64,000 bases of DNA from Acuticoccus sediminis (GCF_003258595.1 NZ_QHHQ01000004.1:310001-374000), one strand, 5' to 3'; shown: positions 27,464 to 36,344, counted from the first letter of the stretch. Numbers and translations are program-made. The notes: generated by a model not told the origin, from the letters alone.

Positions 27464-28528
27464 ATGGCTATACGGTTAGGGACGAGCATCGCGGACAAAC
27501 TCGTCGGCACCCCACTTGCGGACTATATTCGCGGCTATGCCGGAGACGACACACTCGTCGGTGACGACGCGGGCGGCGCCGGCAACGACATCATCGTCGG
27601 CGACGAAGGCAACGACATCATCTATGGCGGCGTCGAAGAAGGCGCCGACACCGGCAACGACGTGATGATGGGCGGCGACGGCGACGACTCCATCTTCAGC
27701 TACGGCGGCCGCGACTACATCGACGGCGGCGACGAGCTTCTCGGCGGCGACGGCGACTTCGCGCTGATTGACCGTTCCGACGCATCGAGCGCCCTCACGG
27801 TCTACGGCACCGGCTTCGGCGGGCTCATCCCGGCCGCGCGCTTCAGCCCCTCGAGCGCGGCGGTCATGAGCGACGGCACGATCTTCACCGACATCGAGCG
27901 CCTCGAGCTCATCGCCACCGACTATTCGGACCGGCTCTACCTCGCCAACAACTTCGGCCTCGATGAGACCGAGATCCACGCGGGCGCAGGCGGTGACGTC
28001 GTTCAGACCGGCTCGAGCGTCGACAAGGTCTGGGGCGAGGACGGCAACGACTACATCGGCCTCGGCGCGGGCGACGACACCGCCTACGGTGGCGTGATGA
28101 ACGACACCGTCGACGGCGGCGCCGGCGACGACGTCGTGCGCGGCGGCGATGGCAACGACTCCCTCCTCGGCGGCGATGACAACGACGAGCTGTTCGGCGG
28201 CGACGGCAACGACATCGTCTCGGGCGGCGACGGCGACGACGAGCTGCACGGCGGCGCCGATCAGGACACCTATATCGGCGGCGAGGGCGCGGACTCCTTC
28301 TACCTCGCCTACGGCACGATCGACTTCGACCTGATCGCCGACTACGAGCCGGGCGAGGACACCATCATCGTCAGCTTCGTCGGCATCGAGGAGGAGGACG
28401 TGCTCATCGACGTCCTGAACCCGGCGACCGGCCTGGTCTCCGTCGCGGTCGACGGGATGGAATCGGAGTACTTCTTCGCCGACGGCATCACCAGCTCCGC
28501 CGAGATCGAGACGCAGTTCCTCGTCTGA
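27464..28528 (+). CDS. RTX-type calcium-binding secreted protein
   Basis: A 354-residue, very acidic protein with no N-terminal signal and no cysteines. GGxGxDxxx nonapeptide repeats occur in two blocks: near residues 24-60 (GYAGDD, GGAGND, GDEGND) and about 195-285 (GGDGND, GGDDND, GGDGDD). They fold as a calcium-binding beta-roll. Such proteins normally leave by a type I system using the C-terminal end; no T1SS genes are in the window. No enzymatic domain is recognised in the middle (about 90-180). AAGGA precedes the ATG and a hairpin terminator follows. It could be a surface or matrix component, or a calcium-dependent partner for the envelope proteins around it. Confidence 0.82.
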   Translation: MAIRLGTSIADKLVGTPLADYIRGYAGDDTLVGDDAGGAGNDIIVGDEGNDIIYGGVEEGADTGNDVMMGGDGDDSIFSYGGRDYIDGGDELLGGDGDFALIDRSDASSALTVYGTGFGGLIPAARFSPSSAAVMSDGTIFTDIERLELIATDYSDRLYLANNFGLDETEIHAGAGGDVVQTGSSVDKVWGEDGNDYIGLGAGDDTAYGGVMNDTVDGGAGDDVVRGGDGNDSLLGGDDNDELFGGDGNDIVSGGDGDDELHGGADQDTYIGGEGADSFYLAYGTIDFDLIADYEPGEDTIIVSFVGIEEEDVLIDVLNPATGLVSVAVDGMESEYFFADGITSSAEIETQFLV

Positions 28529-28584
28529 CGCGAACGCGGGGGGCCGCTGCCGGCGCCTCCGCCCACCTCAACCACACGACGGCC

Positions 28585-28613
28585 ACGGCGCTCGCCCCCG
28601 CGAGCGCCGTTTT
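28585..28613 (+). terminator. Rho-independent terminator after RTX gene
   Basis: ACGGCGCTCG (28585-28594) pairs perfectly with CGAGCGCCGT (28601-28610) around a 6-base loop and is followed by TTTT counting the last stem base. It lies 57 bases past the RTX stop and is a clear intrinsic terminator, separating the RTX gene from caspase 2. Confidence 0.8.
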
Positions 28614-28866
28614 CGCGTCGCGCCGCCCGCGCCGCGTCGCCCTCCCGAGGGGCCCGGTGAAGGGCTTCGGTGTGTCATGCGCCAATATCAATTTTAGCGT
28701 GCATTCCCATCCGTCCCCCGGCAAGGTCCTCGCGCCGCCCGCGAGGCACGCCGTGCCGGTCCCGGAAACGCTCCCACATGCCGGCACTCCGGGCGATCCG
28801 CGCGGCGCGGGGCTTACACGAGCGCGCCGGATTCGTCACAATCCGGAGAGGCGTGCGTTGATCGCT

Positions 28867-28895
28867 TTGTCCAGCGCCGGGACAATCACTAGTGT
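28867..28895 (+). promoter_or_regulatory. Weak promoter candidate for caspase 2
   Basis: TTGTCC (28867-28872) and TAGTGT (28890-28895) are 17 bases apart, with four and three consensus matches. They lie about 38 bases before the chosen ATG. This is a visual match only and could be chance. Confidence 0.28.
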
Positions 28896-28932
28896 TATGT
28901 GCACGCGACCGGGTTTTTGGAGCAGAGGGAAC

Positions 28933-31689
28933 ATGGCGAGGATCGTGGCACGGATCGGATGGTCGCTCCGTCTCGCCGTTCTGGCGCTCGTGGCCACTGC
29001 CGCGCTGATCTCGGCGGCCGCCGCCGAGACCGACAAGGAGCGCCTCGAACGACTGATCGCGGAAGGCAACAAGCGCTATGCCCTGCTCGTGGGCATCGGC
29101 GACTATTCCGAGACCGTGCCCGTCAAGTTCGTGCAGGAGAACCTCGACGCGGTGACGCGCCTCCTCACCGAGGACCTCTTCATTCCCGCCGCCAACATCG
29201 TGCGGATCGAAAATCCCGACAACATCTCCCTCGCCGGCACCTTCGGGTACGACAAGGGCGAGCTGGGCGACTTCGGCGGCCTCGACATCACCCATCCGGA
29301 CGCCGAGCTCTTCGTCTATTATGTCGGTCACGGCTCGCGCGACCTGCGCGGCTCGAACACGACCAACGCGGCCGAGTCGGAAGGATACCTCCTCGCCACC
29401 AACTCGCGCCCCGCGCTCCTCTCCCGCACGGCCTACTCGTACGACACGCTGCTGGCGAACCTCGACGCCTACCAGAAGCGCAATTTCCCCGACGGCCGCG
29501 TTGTTCTCTTCATGGAGAGCTGCTTCTCGGGCGAGACCAACGACGGCGTGGCGCTCAACCCGTCGATGGCCGCCGCGCTGCTGGCGCCGACCGAGGGCTG
29601 GGACGAGCCGCAGAGCGAGCACGACGTCATCGCCATCGCCGCGGCCGGGGCCGACACCCCGGCCTACTGGGACGAGGAGCGGCACATCGGCCTCTTCACC
29701 GACGCCCTCGTCGCCGGTCTCTCCGGCCGTGCCGACAGCGAGGGGGGCGACGGCAACGGCACGATCACCGTCGCCGAGCTCGGCGACTTCCTGCGCCAGT
29801 CGGTCTCCGCCCGCGCCCGCACCCTCGGCAAGGGCGACCAGCGCCCCCAGGTGCAGGAGCAGGACCTCGAGAAGACCCTCGCCAACCTCGCCCGCACGCC
29901 GCAGCCCACCGCCTCGCCGCTGATCGAATTCGAGGTGAAGGACCTCGAGGCGCGCCTCGCCGAGATCGACCCCCGCAACCTTCCCGGCCTCAAGCGCCTG
30001 TCGCGCGACGTCGAGGCGTTCCGCAACAGCTGCGGCGACGACTGCCGGAGCTACCTCGCACGGCTCATCCTCCTGCAGGACGACCTGCGGCGGCAGGTGG
30101 ACCTGTGCGACGCGGCCGCCACCATGTCCGGCCGCTGGCAGGAGCGCGGCGCCTTCAACCGCCTGGCCGAGTTCGACCAGATCTGCGCGCCGCCCGACAT
30201 GGTGGACGCGTGCGTCGCCTCCCGCGACCTCTCCTCCAAGGCCTGCCAGTGCCTGCGCGACCCGGAGGACGAGAGCTGCCAGATCGATCCGGCGCAGATC
30301 TGCGCCGACGGGCTGACGTCGGCGACCGAGGCGGGCGTCGCGCAGACGAGCCTCGACCCGCTCCTCCAGTTCCAGCGCCTCCAGCGCAACTGCGCGCGCG
30401 ACACCGAGGCGCTCGCCGCCGCCCGGGAGACGGTCTGCGCCGCCGCCGAGAAGGGCTTCGACGCCAACGGACCGATCGCGCCGGGCATCGCCGCCTGCCC
30501 CTTCGCCAAGACGATCGCGACCCAGCGGCGCGAGGCGGAACGCTGCCGCAGCGAGTTCGCCGCCGTCGAGGCGCAGTCCGGCGACCACACCCGCCTCGCC
30601 AACTTCATCGCCGAATACCCCAACTGCGGGCAGATCTCCGACGCGCGGGTGCTCCTCGACCGCCGGATCGCCGATGCGCTCGGCAAGGCGGACACCGCCA
30701 GGACCCCGGCCGACCGCAAGCGCGTCCACGGCGACCTCACCGCGATCCGCAACGCCTTCGAAGGCTCGCTGTCGCGCGCCGCCCTCGCCTCGATCGACGA
30801 CGCGATCTCGGCGCTCGACGAGACCGCCTGCCCCGTCGCGCTGCGCAGCGCCAAGGAGAAGGGCCTTGCAGCGCTCAGCCAGTTCGTGCGCGAGCGGCCG
30901 AACTGCGAGGCCGAGATCGCCGAGGCGCAGAAGCTCGTCGCCACCGGCGAGTGCCGGGCCCAGTTCGAGCGCGTGTCGGGCGACGACGCCACCCAGCTCA
31001 TCGCCTTCACCGAGCGCAACCGGAGCTGCGAGGCGGAGGTGGCGAACGCCAACGCCCGGCTCGAGACGCTGGCGACCCAGTGCATCCACCGCGCCGGCGA
31101 GTACGAACGCGCCGAGCCGCGCGAGGCGATCCGACGCTATCGCGCCTGCAGCTCCACCTTCGGCGGAACGTTCGACTGGGTGGGCACGCAGGCGAGCAGC
31201 AGCCTCGCCCGCCTCAACCGGACGATCGTCTGCGCCGACGCCTTCGACGCCATGCCGCACGACGACGCCGACGCGCTGATCGCCTTCATCGGCCGCTTCA
31301 AGGCGCAGTGTCCGAGCTACACCGAGGAGGCGGCCCGTCTCTACGCGGCCCTCCCCGCCGCGGTCCCGGACGTGACGCAGTTCGACGGCATCTACACCGG
31401 CCAGCGCGGCTACACGGAGCCGGGCCGCAAGAGCCCCGACCGTTCCTGCCTCGACCGGTACGAGTTCACCGCGACCGTCGAGAACGGCGAGATCCGCTTC
31501 GATAGCGACGACCGCTCCTGGACCGGAAGCGTCGGCGCGGACGGGGCGATCCGCATCACCCGCGAGGGGATCAGCCCGCGGACCAAGTCGGAGATGTGGA
31601 TCTCCGGCAGCCTGTCGGGCGCCTACGCGCGCGGCGAGATGTTCTCCGGCTACTGCGGAACGGGCTACTTCGAGCTGTCACGCCGCTGA
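28933..31689 (+). CDS. Second exported caspase-family (C14) protease
   Basis: A 918-residue paralogue of the caspase at 22372. The signal peptide ends near residue 35 (SAAAAET) and the p20 domain spans about 45-310, with dyad H133 (VGHGSRD) and C197 (MESCFSGE), again 64 residues apart. The cysteine-rich helical middle is collinear with caspase 1 (shared CQC/CTC blocks, then an ACPFA segment). The C-terminus differs: no PAN-like part, but a 90-residue beta-rich domain starting FDGIYTGQRGY and ending GYCGTGYFELS. ATG 28933 follows AGAGGGA; an upstream ATG at 28897 lacks such a site. It was probably formed by local duplication followed by exchange of the targeting domain. Confidence 0.88.
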   Translation: MARIVARIGWSLRLAVLALVATAALISAAAAETDKERLERLIAEGNKRYALLVGIGDYSETVPVKFVQENLDAVTRLLTEDLFIPAANIVRIENPDNISLAGTFGYDKGELGDFGGLDITHPDAELFVYYVGHGSRDLRGSNTTNAAESEGYLLATNSRPALLSRTAYSYDTLLANLDAYQKRNFPDGRVVLFMESCFSGETNDGVALNPSMAAALLAPTEGWDEPQSEHDVIAIAAAGADTPAYWDEERHIGLFTDALVAGLSGRADSEGGDGNGTITVAELGDFLRQSVSARARTLGKGDQRPQVQEQDLEKTLANLARTPQPTASPLIEFEVKDLEARLAEIDPRNLPGLKRLSRDVEAFRNSCGDDCRSYLARLILLQDDLRRQVDLCDAAATMSGRWQERGAFNRLAEFDQICAPPDMVDACVASRDLSSKACQCLRDPEDESCQIDPAQICADGLTSATEAGVAQTSLDPLLQFQRLQRNCARDTEALAAARETVCAAAEKGFDANGPIAPGIAACPFAKTIATQRREAERCRSEFAAVEAQSGDHTRLANFIAEYPNCGQISDARVLLDRRIADALGKADTARTPADRKRVHGDLTAIRNAFEGSLSRAALASIDDAISALDETACPVALRSAKEKGLAALSQFVRERPNCEAEIAEAQKLVATGECRAQFERVSGDDATQLIAFTERNRSCEAEVANANARLETLATQCIHRAGEYERAEPREAIRRYRACSSTFGGTFDWVGTQASSSLARLNRTIVCADAFDAMPHDDADALIAFIGRFKAQCPSYTEEAARLYAALPAAVPDVTQFDGIYTGQRGYTEPGRKSPDRSCLDRYEFTATVENGEIRFDSDDRSWTGSVGADGAIRITREGISPRTKSEMWISGSLSGAYARGEMFSGYCGTGYFELSRR

Positions 31690-31730
31690 CCGGCACGCCC
31701 GGCGGCGCCCAGTCCCGCGACGGTCGACCG

Positions 31731-31751
31731 CCGACGGCCGACGGCCGACGG
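31731..31751 (+). repeat. Three tandem copies of CCGACGG
   Basis: A 7-bp unit repeated three times without interruption in the 274-bp gap between caspase 2 and atpI. It is too short to be a CRISPR or typical VNTR; it may be slippage in GC-rich DNA. No promoter could be fixed in this gap. Confidence 0.5.
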
Positions 31752-31963
31752 CGGCGATGGCGGCGAACCGTTCGACAATCCACGGTGGACATTGGCGGCG
31801 CCCGGCGCGCCGCTATTTGCCGCAGGAGTTGTGGGCGGATGTCGAAATGGAGGCTCCCACCGGCGCTCCGGCTTGGCATATCACTGCGACCCCGACCCCT
31901 GTCCGCTTTCCCACAGGGTTCGATCGACGACGCCCGACCCCGTCCCGCTCCAGGAGGCGCCAC

Positions 31964-32290
31964 ATGACCGACGATTTCGAGGAACGCCGCAGCAAACTGC
32001 GCCGTCAGCTGGACCGGCACGAGGCCGCCGAGCGCGCCGAGCAGGCGAAAGAGGCGCAGAGAACGGCCTCCAGCTATGCCATCGCCTTCCGCCTCTCGAC
32101 CGAATTCGTGAGCGCCGTCGTGGTGGGTCTCGCGATCGGCTGGGGGCTCGATTGGGTCGCCGGAACCCTCCCACTTTTCATGGTGGTGTTCCTTTTGCTC
32201 GGCTTTGCGGCAGGTGTCCTCAACGTTTTACGTTCGGCGGGCTTGATTCAAACGCCCGAGCCGGGCAAGAGACCACGCGGCGAGCGATGA
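31964..32290 (+). CDS. atpI: ATP synthase protein I (AtpI)
   Basis: A 108-residue small membrane protein that starts the Fo operon. It has a charged N-terminal helix (DDFEERRSKLRRQLDRHEAAE) and two membrane segments, the first with the FVSAVVVGLAIGWGLDW motif typical of AtpI/Zn-Mg transport-like proteins that help c-ring assembly. AGGAGG precedes the ATG. Order atpI-atpB-atpE-atpF'-atpF is the usual alphaproteobacterial arrangement, with the F1 genes elsewhere on the chromosome. Confidence 0.9.
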   Translation: MTDDFEERRSKLRRQLDRHEAAERAEQAKEAQRTASSYAIAFRLSTEFVSAVVVGLAIGWGLDWVAGTLPLFMVVFLLLGFAAGVLNVLRSAGLIQTPEPGKRPRGER

Positions 32291-32350
32291 ATCGCTGCGC
32301 AGATAGTACACTTCCGCCGGCTCGGCGGGCCAACCGGGACTACAATTCAC

Positions 32351-33118
32351 GTGGCAACGGCTGAAGGCGGCGGGCTCGACCCCATTCACCAGTTCGAAGT
32401 GCATCCGCTGTTCGACATCGAGGTCGGCGGCGTAGATCTTTCGTTCACCAACGTCTCTCTCTACATGCTGGTGACCGTCGGCGTGACGATCGCCCTCATG
32501 CTGCTTCCGACGGGGCGCCGTGCGCTCGTTCCCGGCCGGTGGCAGAATGTCGCCGAGATGAGCTACGAGTTTGCGGGCAGCATGCTGCGCTCGTCCGCGG
32601 GTGCCGGCGGGATGAAGTTCTTCCCGTTCGTGTTCTCCATCTTCATGTTCGTGCTCGTCGCCAATCTCATCGGCATGTTCCCGTACTTCTATACGGTGAC
32701 CAGCCAGCTGATCGTGACCTTCGCGCTCGCCCTGACGGTGATCCTCGTCGTGGTCATCTCGGGCCTGCGCCAGCACGGTCTGTCCTTCTTCGGGGTGTTC
32801 GTGCCGTCCGGCGTTCCGGGCTACATCATCCCTCTGGTGTCGACGATCGAGGTCATCTCGTTCCTGTCGCGCCCCATCTCGTTGTCGGTTCGTTTGTTTG
32901 CCAACATGCTGGCCGGCCACATCATGCTGAAGGTGTTCGCCGCATTCGTCGTTTCGATGAGCGCGTTCGGAGCCGTCGGCGTCATCGGCGCGGTGTTGCC
33001 GCTGGGCATGGCGGTGGCGATCACCGCTCTGGAGTTCCTGGTGGCGGGTTTGCAGGCGTACGTCTTCGCGGTGTTGACCTGCATCTACCTCAACGACGCC
33101 GTTCATCCTAACCACTGA
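32351..33118 (+). CDS. atpB: F-type ATP synthase subunit a
   Basis: A 255-residue membrane protein forming the proton half-channels of Fo. The essential arginine is in [14 protein letters not shown], and later helices contain [14 protein letters not shown], both diagnostic. The start at 32351 is a GTG with a weak upstream purine tract; no better in-frame ATG exists before the conserved FEV segment. It lies 60 bases after atpI. Confidence 0.95.
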   Translation: MATAEGGGLDPIHQFEVHPLFDIEVGGVDLSFTNVSLYMLVTVGVTIALMLLPTGRRALVPGRWQNVAEMSYEFAGSMLRSSAGAGGMKFFPFVFSIFMFVLVANLIGMFPYFYTVTSQLIVTFALALTVILVVVISGLRQHGLSFFGVFVPSGVPGYIIPLVSTIEVISFLSRPISLSVRLFANMLAGHIMLKVFAAFVVSMSAFGAVGVIGAVLPLGMAVAITALEFLVAGLQAYVFAVLTCIYLNDAVHPNH

Positions 33119-33166
33119 CCCTAACCCGCGCTGCAACTGACACTAGCGCACGATAAGGAGCCCCCC

Positions 33167-33394
33167 ATGGACGCGGAAGCTGCCCGTTATCTTGGTGCCG
33201 GCATCGCCTGTTTCGGTCTCGCCGGAACCGCGATGGGCCTCGGCAACATGTTCGCCAACTACCTCGCCGGCGCGCTGCGCAACCCGTCCGCTGCCGACGG
33301 CCAGTTCGGCCGCCTGATCTTCGGCTTCGCGGTGACGGAAGCGCTCGGCATCTTCTCGCTGCTGATCGCGCTGCTGCTGCTCTTCGCGGTCTAA
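33167..33394 (+). CDS. atpE: F-type ATP synthase subunit c
   Basis: A 75-residue two-helix hairpin that forms the rotor ring. The polar loop is RNPSA, and the ion-carrying glutamate is in [12 protein letters not shown]. There is no Gln/Ser-Thr sodium signature, so protons are the expected ion. AAGGAG lies just before the ATG. It contrasts with the N-ATPase c subunit at 57136-57381. Confidence 0.96.
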   Translation: MDAEAARYLGAGIACFGLAGTAMGLGNMFANYLAGALRNPSAADGQFGRLIFGFAVTEALGIFSLLIALLLLFAV

Positions 33395-33400
33395 TCCTCA

Positions 33401-34039
33401 ATGTCGAAGCTCGAACTGGCCCAGGTCGAGGTCGCCCCGGACAAGCTTCACCCTGGTGACCTTGTCGACACCGGGACGACGGGGACGCACATCACGCACC
33501 CTGACGGTTCGGTCGTCGAACCGCTTCACGGTGGTGGTGAAAGCATCTTCCCGCCGTTCGACTTCGACGCCTTCCCGTCGCACCTCTTCTGGCTCGCGAT
33601 CTCGTTCGGCATCCTCTTCTTCTTCGTCAACCGGGTCATCATGCCCAAGGTCGGCGGGATCCTGGAGGACCGGCGGGACCGGATCGCGAGCGACCTCGGC
33701 GAGGCCTCCCGGCTCTCGCGCGAGACGGACGAGGTGATCGCGGCGTACGAGCGCGAGCTCAGCGAGGCCCGCCAGCGGGCCTACGCCATCGCGCACGAGC
33801 GCCGCGAGGAGATCAAGGCCGAGCAGGCTCGCCAGCAGGCCGAGACCGAGGCTGCGCTCGGCAAGCGCATCGCCGAGGCCGAAGCCGAGATCGCTGCGCG
33901 CCGCGACGCGGCCCTCGCCGACGTCAATACCATTGCGTCGGGCGCGGCCCAGGCCATCGTCCAGAAGCTGTCCGGCGTCGCCATCACTCCCGAGGATGCC
34001 GGCGCAGCCGTGAGCCAAGCCGAGGGTGCCCGTGCTTAA
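33401..34039 (+). CDS. atpF': F-type ATP synthase subunit b' (AtpF2/AtpX)
   Basis: A 212-residue stator subunit with an unusually long N-terminal extension of about 60 residues before the single membrane segment (LFWLAISFGILFFFV). A long charged coiled coil, rich in Glu/Arg/Ala, follows. It pairs with the b subunit encoded next; a b/b' heterodimer is typical of alphaproteobacteria and phototrophs. It begins six bases after atpE and overlaps atpF by 14 bases. Confidence 0.9.
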   Translation: MSKLELAQVEVAPDKLHPGDLVDTGTTGTHITHPDGSVVEPLHGGGESIFPPFDFDAFPSHLFWLAISFGILFFFVNRVIMPKVGGILEDRRDRIASDLGEASRLSRETDEVIAAYERELSEARQRAYAIAHERREEIKAEQARQQAETEAALGKRIAEAEAEIAARRDAALADVNTIASGAAQAIVQKLSGVAITPEDAGAAVSQAEGARA

Positions 34040-34517
34040 CACCGATACCTTTTGGGCGTTTGTCGCGCTGGTCCTCTTCCTGCTCCTCGTCATTGCTGTC
34101 GGCGGGCCGAAGATGATCGTCAACGGTCTGGATGCCCGGACCCAGCGCATCCGCAATGAGCTGGACGAGGCCCGCAAGAACCGTGAGGAAGCCCAGGCTC
34201 TCCTCGCGGAGTACCAGCGGCGCCGCCGGGATGCCGAAGCCGAGGCCGCCTCGATCGTCGAGGAGGCGCGCAAGGAAGCCCGCCGCCTGACCGAGGAAGC
34301 CAACGAGAAGCTGCGCGACATGGTCGAGCGGCGGACCAAGACGGCCGAAGCGAAGATCACCCAGGCCGAGACCCAGGCGACGGCCGAGATCCGCGGCCGC
34401 GCCGCCGAGCTTGCCATCGCCGCCGCGGGGGACATCCTCAAGGCGCGCGTCTCCGGCGGGACGGCGAACCGATTGATCGACGACTCGATCGAAACCGTGC
34501 GTGCGCGCATGAACTGA
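34026..34517 (+). CDS. atpF: F-type ATP synthase subunit b
   Basis: A 163-residue stator subunit: N-terminal membrane segment (TFWAFVALVLFLLLVIAVG) followed by a coiled coil with LDARTQRIRNELDEAR, the conserved b-subunit signature. The start is probably the GTG at 34026, inside the end of atpF'; a second GTG at 34032 is also possible. It is the last gene of this Fo operon and is followed by a strong terminator. Confidence 0.92.
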   Translation: MPVLNTDTFWAFVALVLFLLLVIAVGGPKMIVNGLDARTQRIRNELDEARKNREEAQALLAEYQRRRRDAEAEAASIVEEARKEARRLTEEANEKLRDMVERRTKTAEAKITQAETQATAEIRGRAAELAIAAAGDILKARVSGGTANRLIDDSIETVRARMN

Positions 34518-34543
34518 GGGCGCCAACGCCCTCCACGATCCCC

Positions 34544-34574
34544 AAGCGGTCGCCCCGGCGGCCGCTTTTTTTTG
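34544..34574 (+). terminator. Rho-independent terminator of the Fo operon
   Basis: AAGCGG (34544-34549) pairs with CCGCTT (34562-34567), extended inward by a T-G wobble and three GC pairs. It is followed by a run of eight T residues (34566-34573). It lies 27 bases after the atpF stop and is the clearest intrinsic terminator in the window. Confidence 0.9.
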
Positions 34575-34731
34575 TGCCCGCCGCCGGCACCGTCCGCCGT
34601 CCCGCCGGTGGCCCCGCGCGCGAACGGCCGCGCCGCGATCCCCGGCAGCGACACGGCAAGCGACACGGCACTGGCTCGCCGCGACGAAATGTGCATCCTC
34701 CCTCCCCGCTCGAGCGATGGAGGAATGGCGG

Positions 34732-35343
34732 ATGAAGCTCTACGGCATGTTGGACTCGCCCTATGTGCGGCGCGTCGCGGTCTCGCTGAAGCTGCTCGAC
34801 CTGCCGTTCGAGCACGTCCCACTGTCCGTTTTCCGCGACTACGAGCGCTTCGCGGCGATCAACCCCACGGTCAAGGCGCCGACCCTGACGACGGACGACG
34901 GCATCACGCTGATCGACTCCACTCTGATCCTCCAGCACATCGAAGATGTCGCCGGACCGGGCCGCTCGCTGCGTCCGACCGATCCGATCGCCCGGCAGAA
35001 AGGCCTGCGCCTCACCGGGCTGGCGCTCGCCGCCTGCGAGAAGACGGTGCAGATCGTCTACGAGCACCAGCTCCGGCCGGACGACAGGCGCCATCAGCCC
35101 TGGGTGGAGCGTGTCGACGGGCAGCTCCGCGCCGCCTACGCGTTGCTGGAGGCGGAGGTGGACCCCGATGGCTGGATGGGGGGCGAGCGCATGCTGGACC
35201 CCGACATCGCCGTCGCGATCACCTGGCGCTTCACGCAGTTCATGATGCCGGAGCGGATCGTGGCCGCCGACTATCCGCGCCTCGCCGCTCTCAGCGCCCG
35301 CGCCGAGGCTCTCCCCGCCTTCGCCTCGACGCCGCTGGACTAG
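34732..35343 (+). CDS. Glutathione S-transferase family protein
   Basis: A 203-residue GST-fold protein: thioredoxin-like N-terminal domain (MKLYGMLDSPYVRRVAVSLK, then NPTVKAPTL and the IDSTLILQHIED glutathione contact) and an all-helical C-terminal domain. The catalytic Ser/Tyr is likely in the LDSPYVRR segment. ATG 34732 was chosen because GGAGG precedes it and it begins at the beta-1 strand; an ATG at 34717 adds five residues. Substrate unknown. It is flanked by terminators or gaps, so it is probably transcribed alone. Confidence 0.85.
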   Translation: MKLYGMLDSPYVRRVAVSLKLLDLPFEHVPLSVFRDYERFAAINPTVKAPTLTTDDGITLIDSTLILQHIEDVAGPGRSLRPTDPIARQKGLRLTGLALAACEKTVQIVYEHQLRPDDRRHQPWVERVDGQLRAAYALLEAEVDPDGWMGGERMLDPDIAVAITWRFTQFMMPERIVAADYPRLAALSARAEALPAFASTPLD

Positions 35344-35424
35344 CCGTCCTGCGGCGATCGGAGCCTGCCGCGAATCCCTTGTGATCGGGTGCGAACGGCG
35401 CGAGAAGGAGAGAAAGGAGACATC

Positions 35425-36291
35425 ATGGTCACGCGCGCTTTCGCAACCCTCGGGGTTGGCGATCAATACGAGTCCATCGCCGAGCAGATGATTGCGACGC
35501 TGGACGTCCTGGTGGACGACGGCGAGCCGATCCTGTCGGCCTACCGGCCACTGCAGGACGGCGAGTGGCTGATCGACGTGATGTTCGTCGACAAGGACGC
35601 GGACGCGCGTGCGCGGTGGCTGGCCGAAGCGCGCGAGCTTCTGCCGGAGCTGCCGGATTTCGAAGAGGATCCGGTCGCCGAGCGCGACTGGGTGGCCGAG
35701 AGTCAGAAGGCGCTGCATCCGATTCATGCCGGACGCTTCGTCGTGTTCGGCTCGCACGACAGGGACAAGATGGTCCCGACGCAGTGGCGGATCGAGATCG
35801 ACGCCGGCCGCGCCTTCGGCACCGCGCATCATGCTTCGACGCGCGGATGCCTCATCGCGTTGGAAAAGCTGGCCAAGCGGCGGCCGCTGACCACTGTGGC
35901 GGATGTCGGTACGGGCACGGGCGTCCTCGCCATCGCTGCCGATCGGCTCGGAGCCAGAGCGGTAGCGGCAGGGGACATCGATCCCGTTTCAGTGGAGGTG
36001 GCCCGCCGCAACATCGCCGTCAACCGTACGCACAGACCCATACCGGTTGTCGTGAAAGCGGGACCGTTCGCGATCGCCGACACGGTGATCGCCAACATCC
36101 TGGCGCGCCCTTTGATCGCGATGGCCAACGATCTGGCGTTGGCCACGGGGCGTACGCTCGTTCTCTCAGGGCTGAGAACGGCGCATGTTCGCCCCGTGAA
36201 GGCCGCCTACCGCGCCCGAGGGCTGGTCGTGGCGGATCAGATCATCATCGAGGACTGGGCCACCCTGACGCTCGAACGGCCGCTCAGATGA
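35425..36291 (+). CDS. prmA: Ribosomal protein L11 methyltransferase (PrmA-like)
   Basis: A 288-residue SAM-dependent methyltransferase that should trimethylate ribosomal protein L11. The C-terminal domain has the SAM motif VADVGTGTGVLAIAA, an acidic turn GDIDPVSVEVARRN, and the PrmA-type NILARPL stretch. The N-terminal recognition domain is longer and more diverged than in E. coli. ATG 35425 follows AAAGGAG with good spacing. It converges on the DUF1127 gene. Confidence 0.88.
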   Translation: MVTRAFATLGVGDQYESIAEQMIATLDVLVDDGEPILSAYRPLQDGEWLIDVMFVDKDADARARWLAEARELLPELPDFEEDPVAERDWVAESQKALHPIHAGRFVVFGSHDRDKMVPTQWRIEIDAGRAFGTAHHASTRGCLIALEKLAKRRPLTTVADVGTGTGVLAIAADRLGARAVAAGDIDPVSVEVARRNIAVNRTHRPIPVVVKAGPFAIADTVIANILARPLIAMANDLALATGRTLVLSGLRTAHVRPVKAAYRARGLVVADQIIIEDWATLTLERPLR

Positions 36292-36344
36292 GGCGGGTGC
36301 GTCGAGCCGGTCGCGAGCGGTCCGGTCCGCGAGGGACGATGCCG

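Larger units (their letters stand above)
28529..28932. other. Gap between RTX gene and caspase 2
   Basis: This 404-bp stretch holds the RTX terminator at 28585-28613 and, near its end, a weak promoter candidate for caspase 2. Nothing else is recognised. Open frames crossing it are composition artefacts. Confidence 0.5.

Noticed and set aside
28066-28310. Tandem DNA repeat array in the RTX gene
   Set aside because: The repetition comes from encoded GGxGxD peptides; codons vary, so it is a protein repeat rather than a DNA element.
28675-31260. An 861-codon open frame on the minus strand opposite caspase 2
   Set aside because: It mirrors the plus-strand caspase in a GC-rich codon frame, has biased low-complexity sequence and no family. 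The plus-strand gene has clear motifs.
22372-31689. Reading the caspases as a cytoplasmic antiphage defence system
   Set aside because: Both have N-terminal export signals, and no sensor NTPase, TIR, gasdermin, CRISPR or nucleotide-signalling gene is nearby.
31731-31751. CCGACGG triple repeat as a CRISPR or VNTR
   Set aside because: Three 7-bp units with no spacers are too few and too short; likely slippage in GC-rich DNA.
31872-31886. Sigma-54-like TGGCAT...CTGC sequence before atpI
   Set aside because: The spacing between the GG and GC elements is one base too short, and atp operons are not usually sigma-54 controlled.
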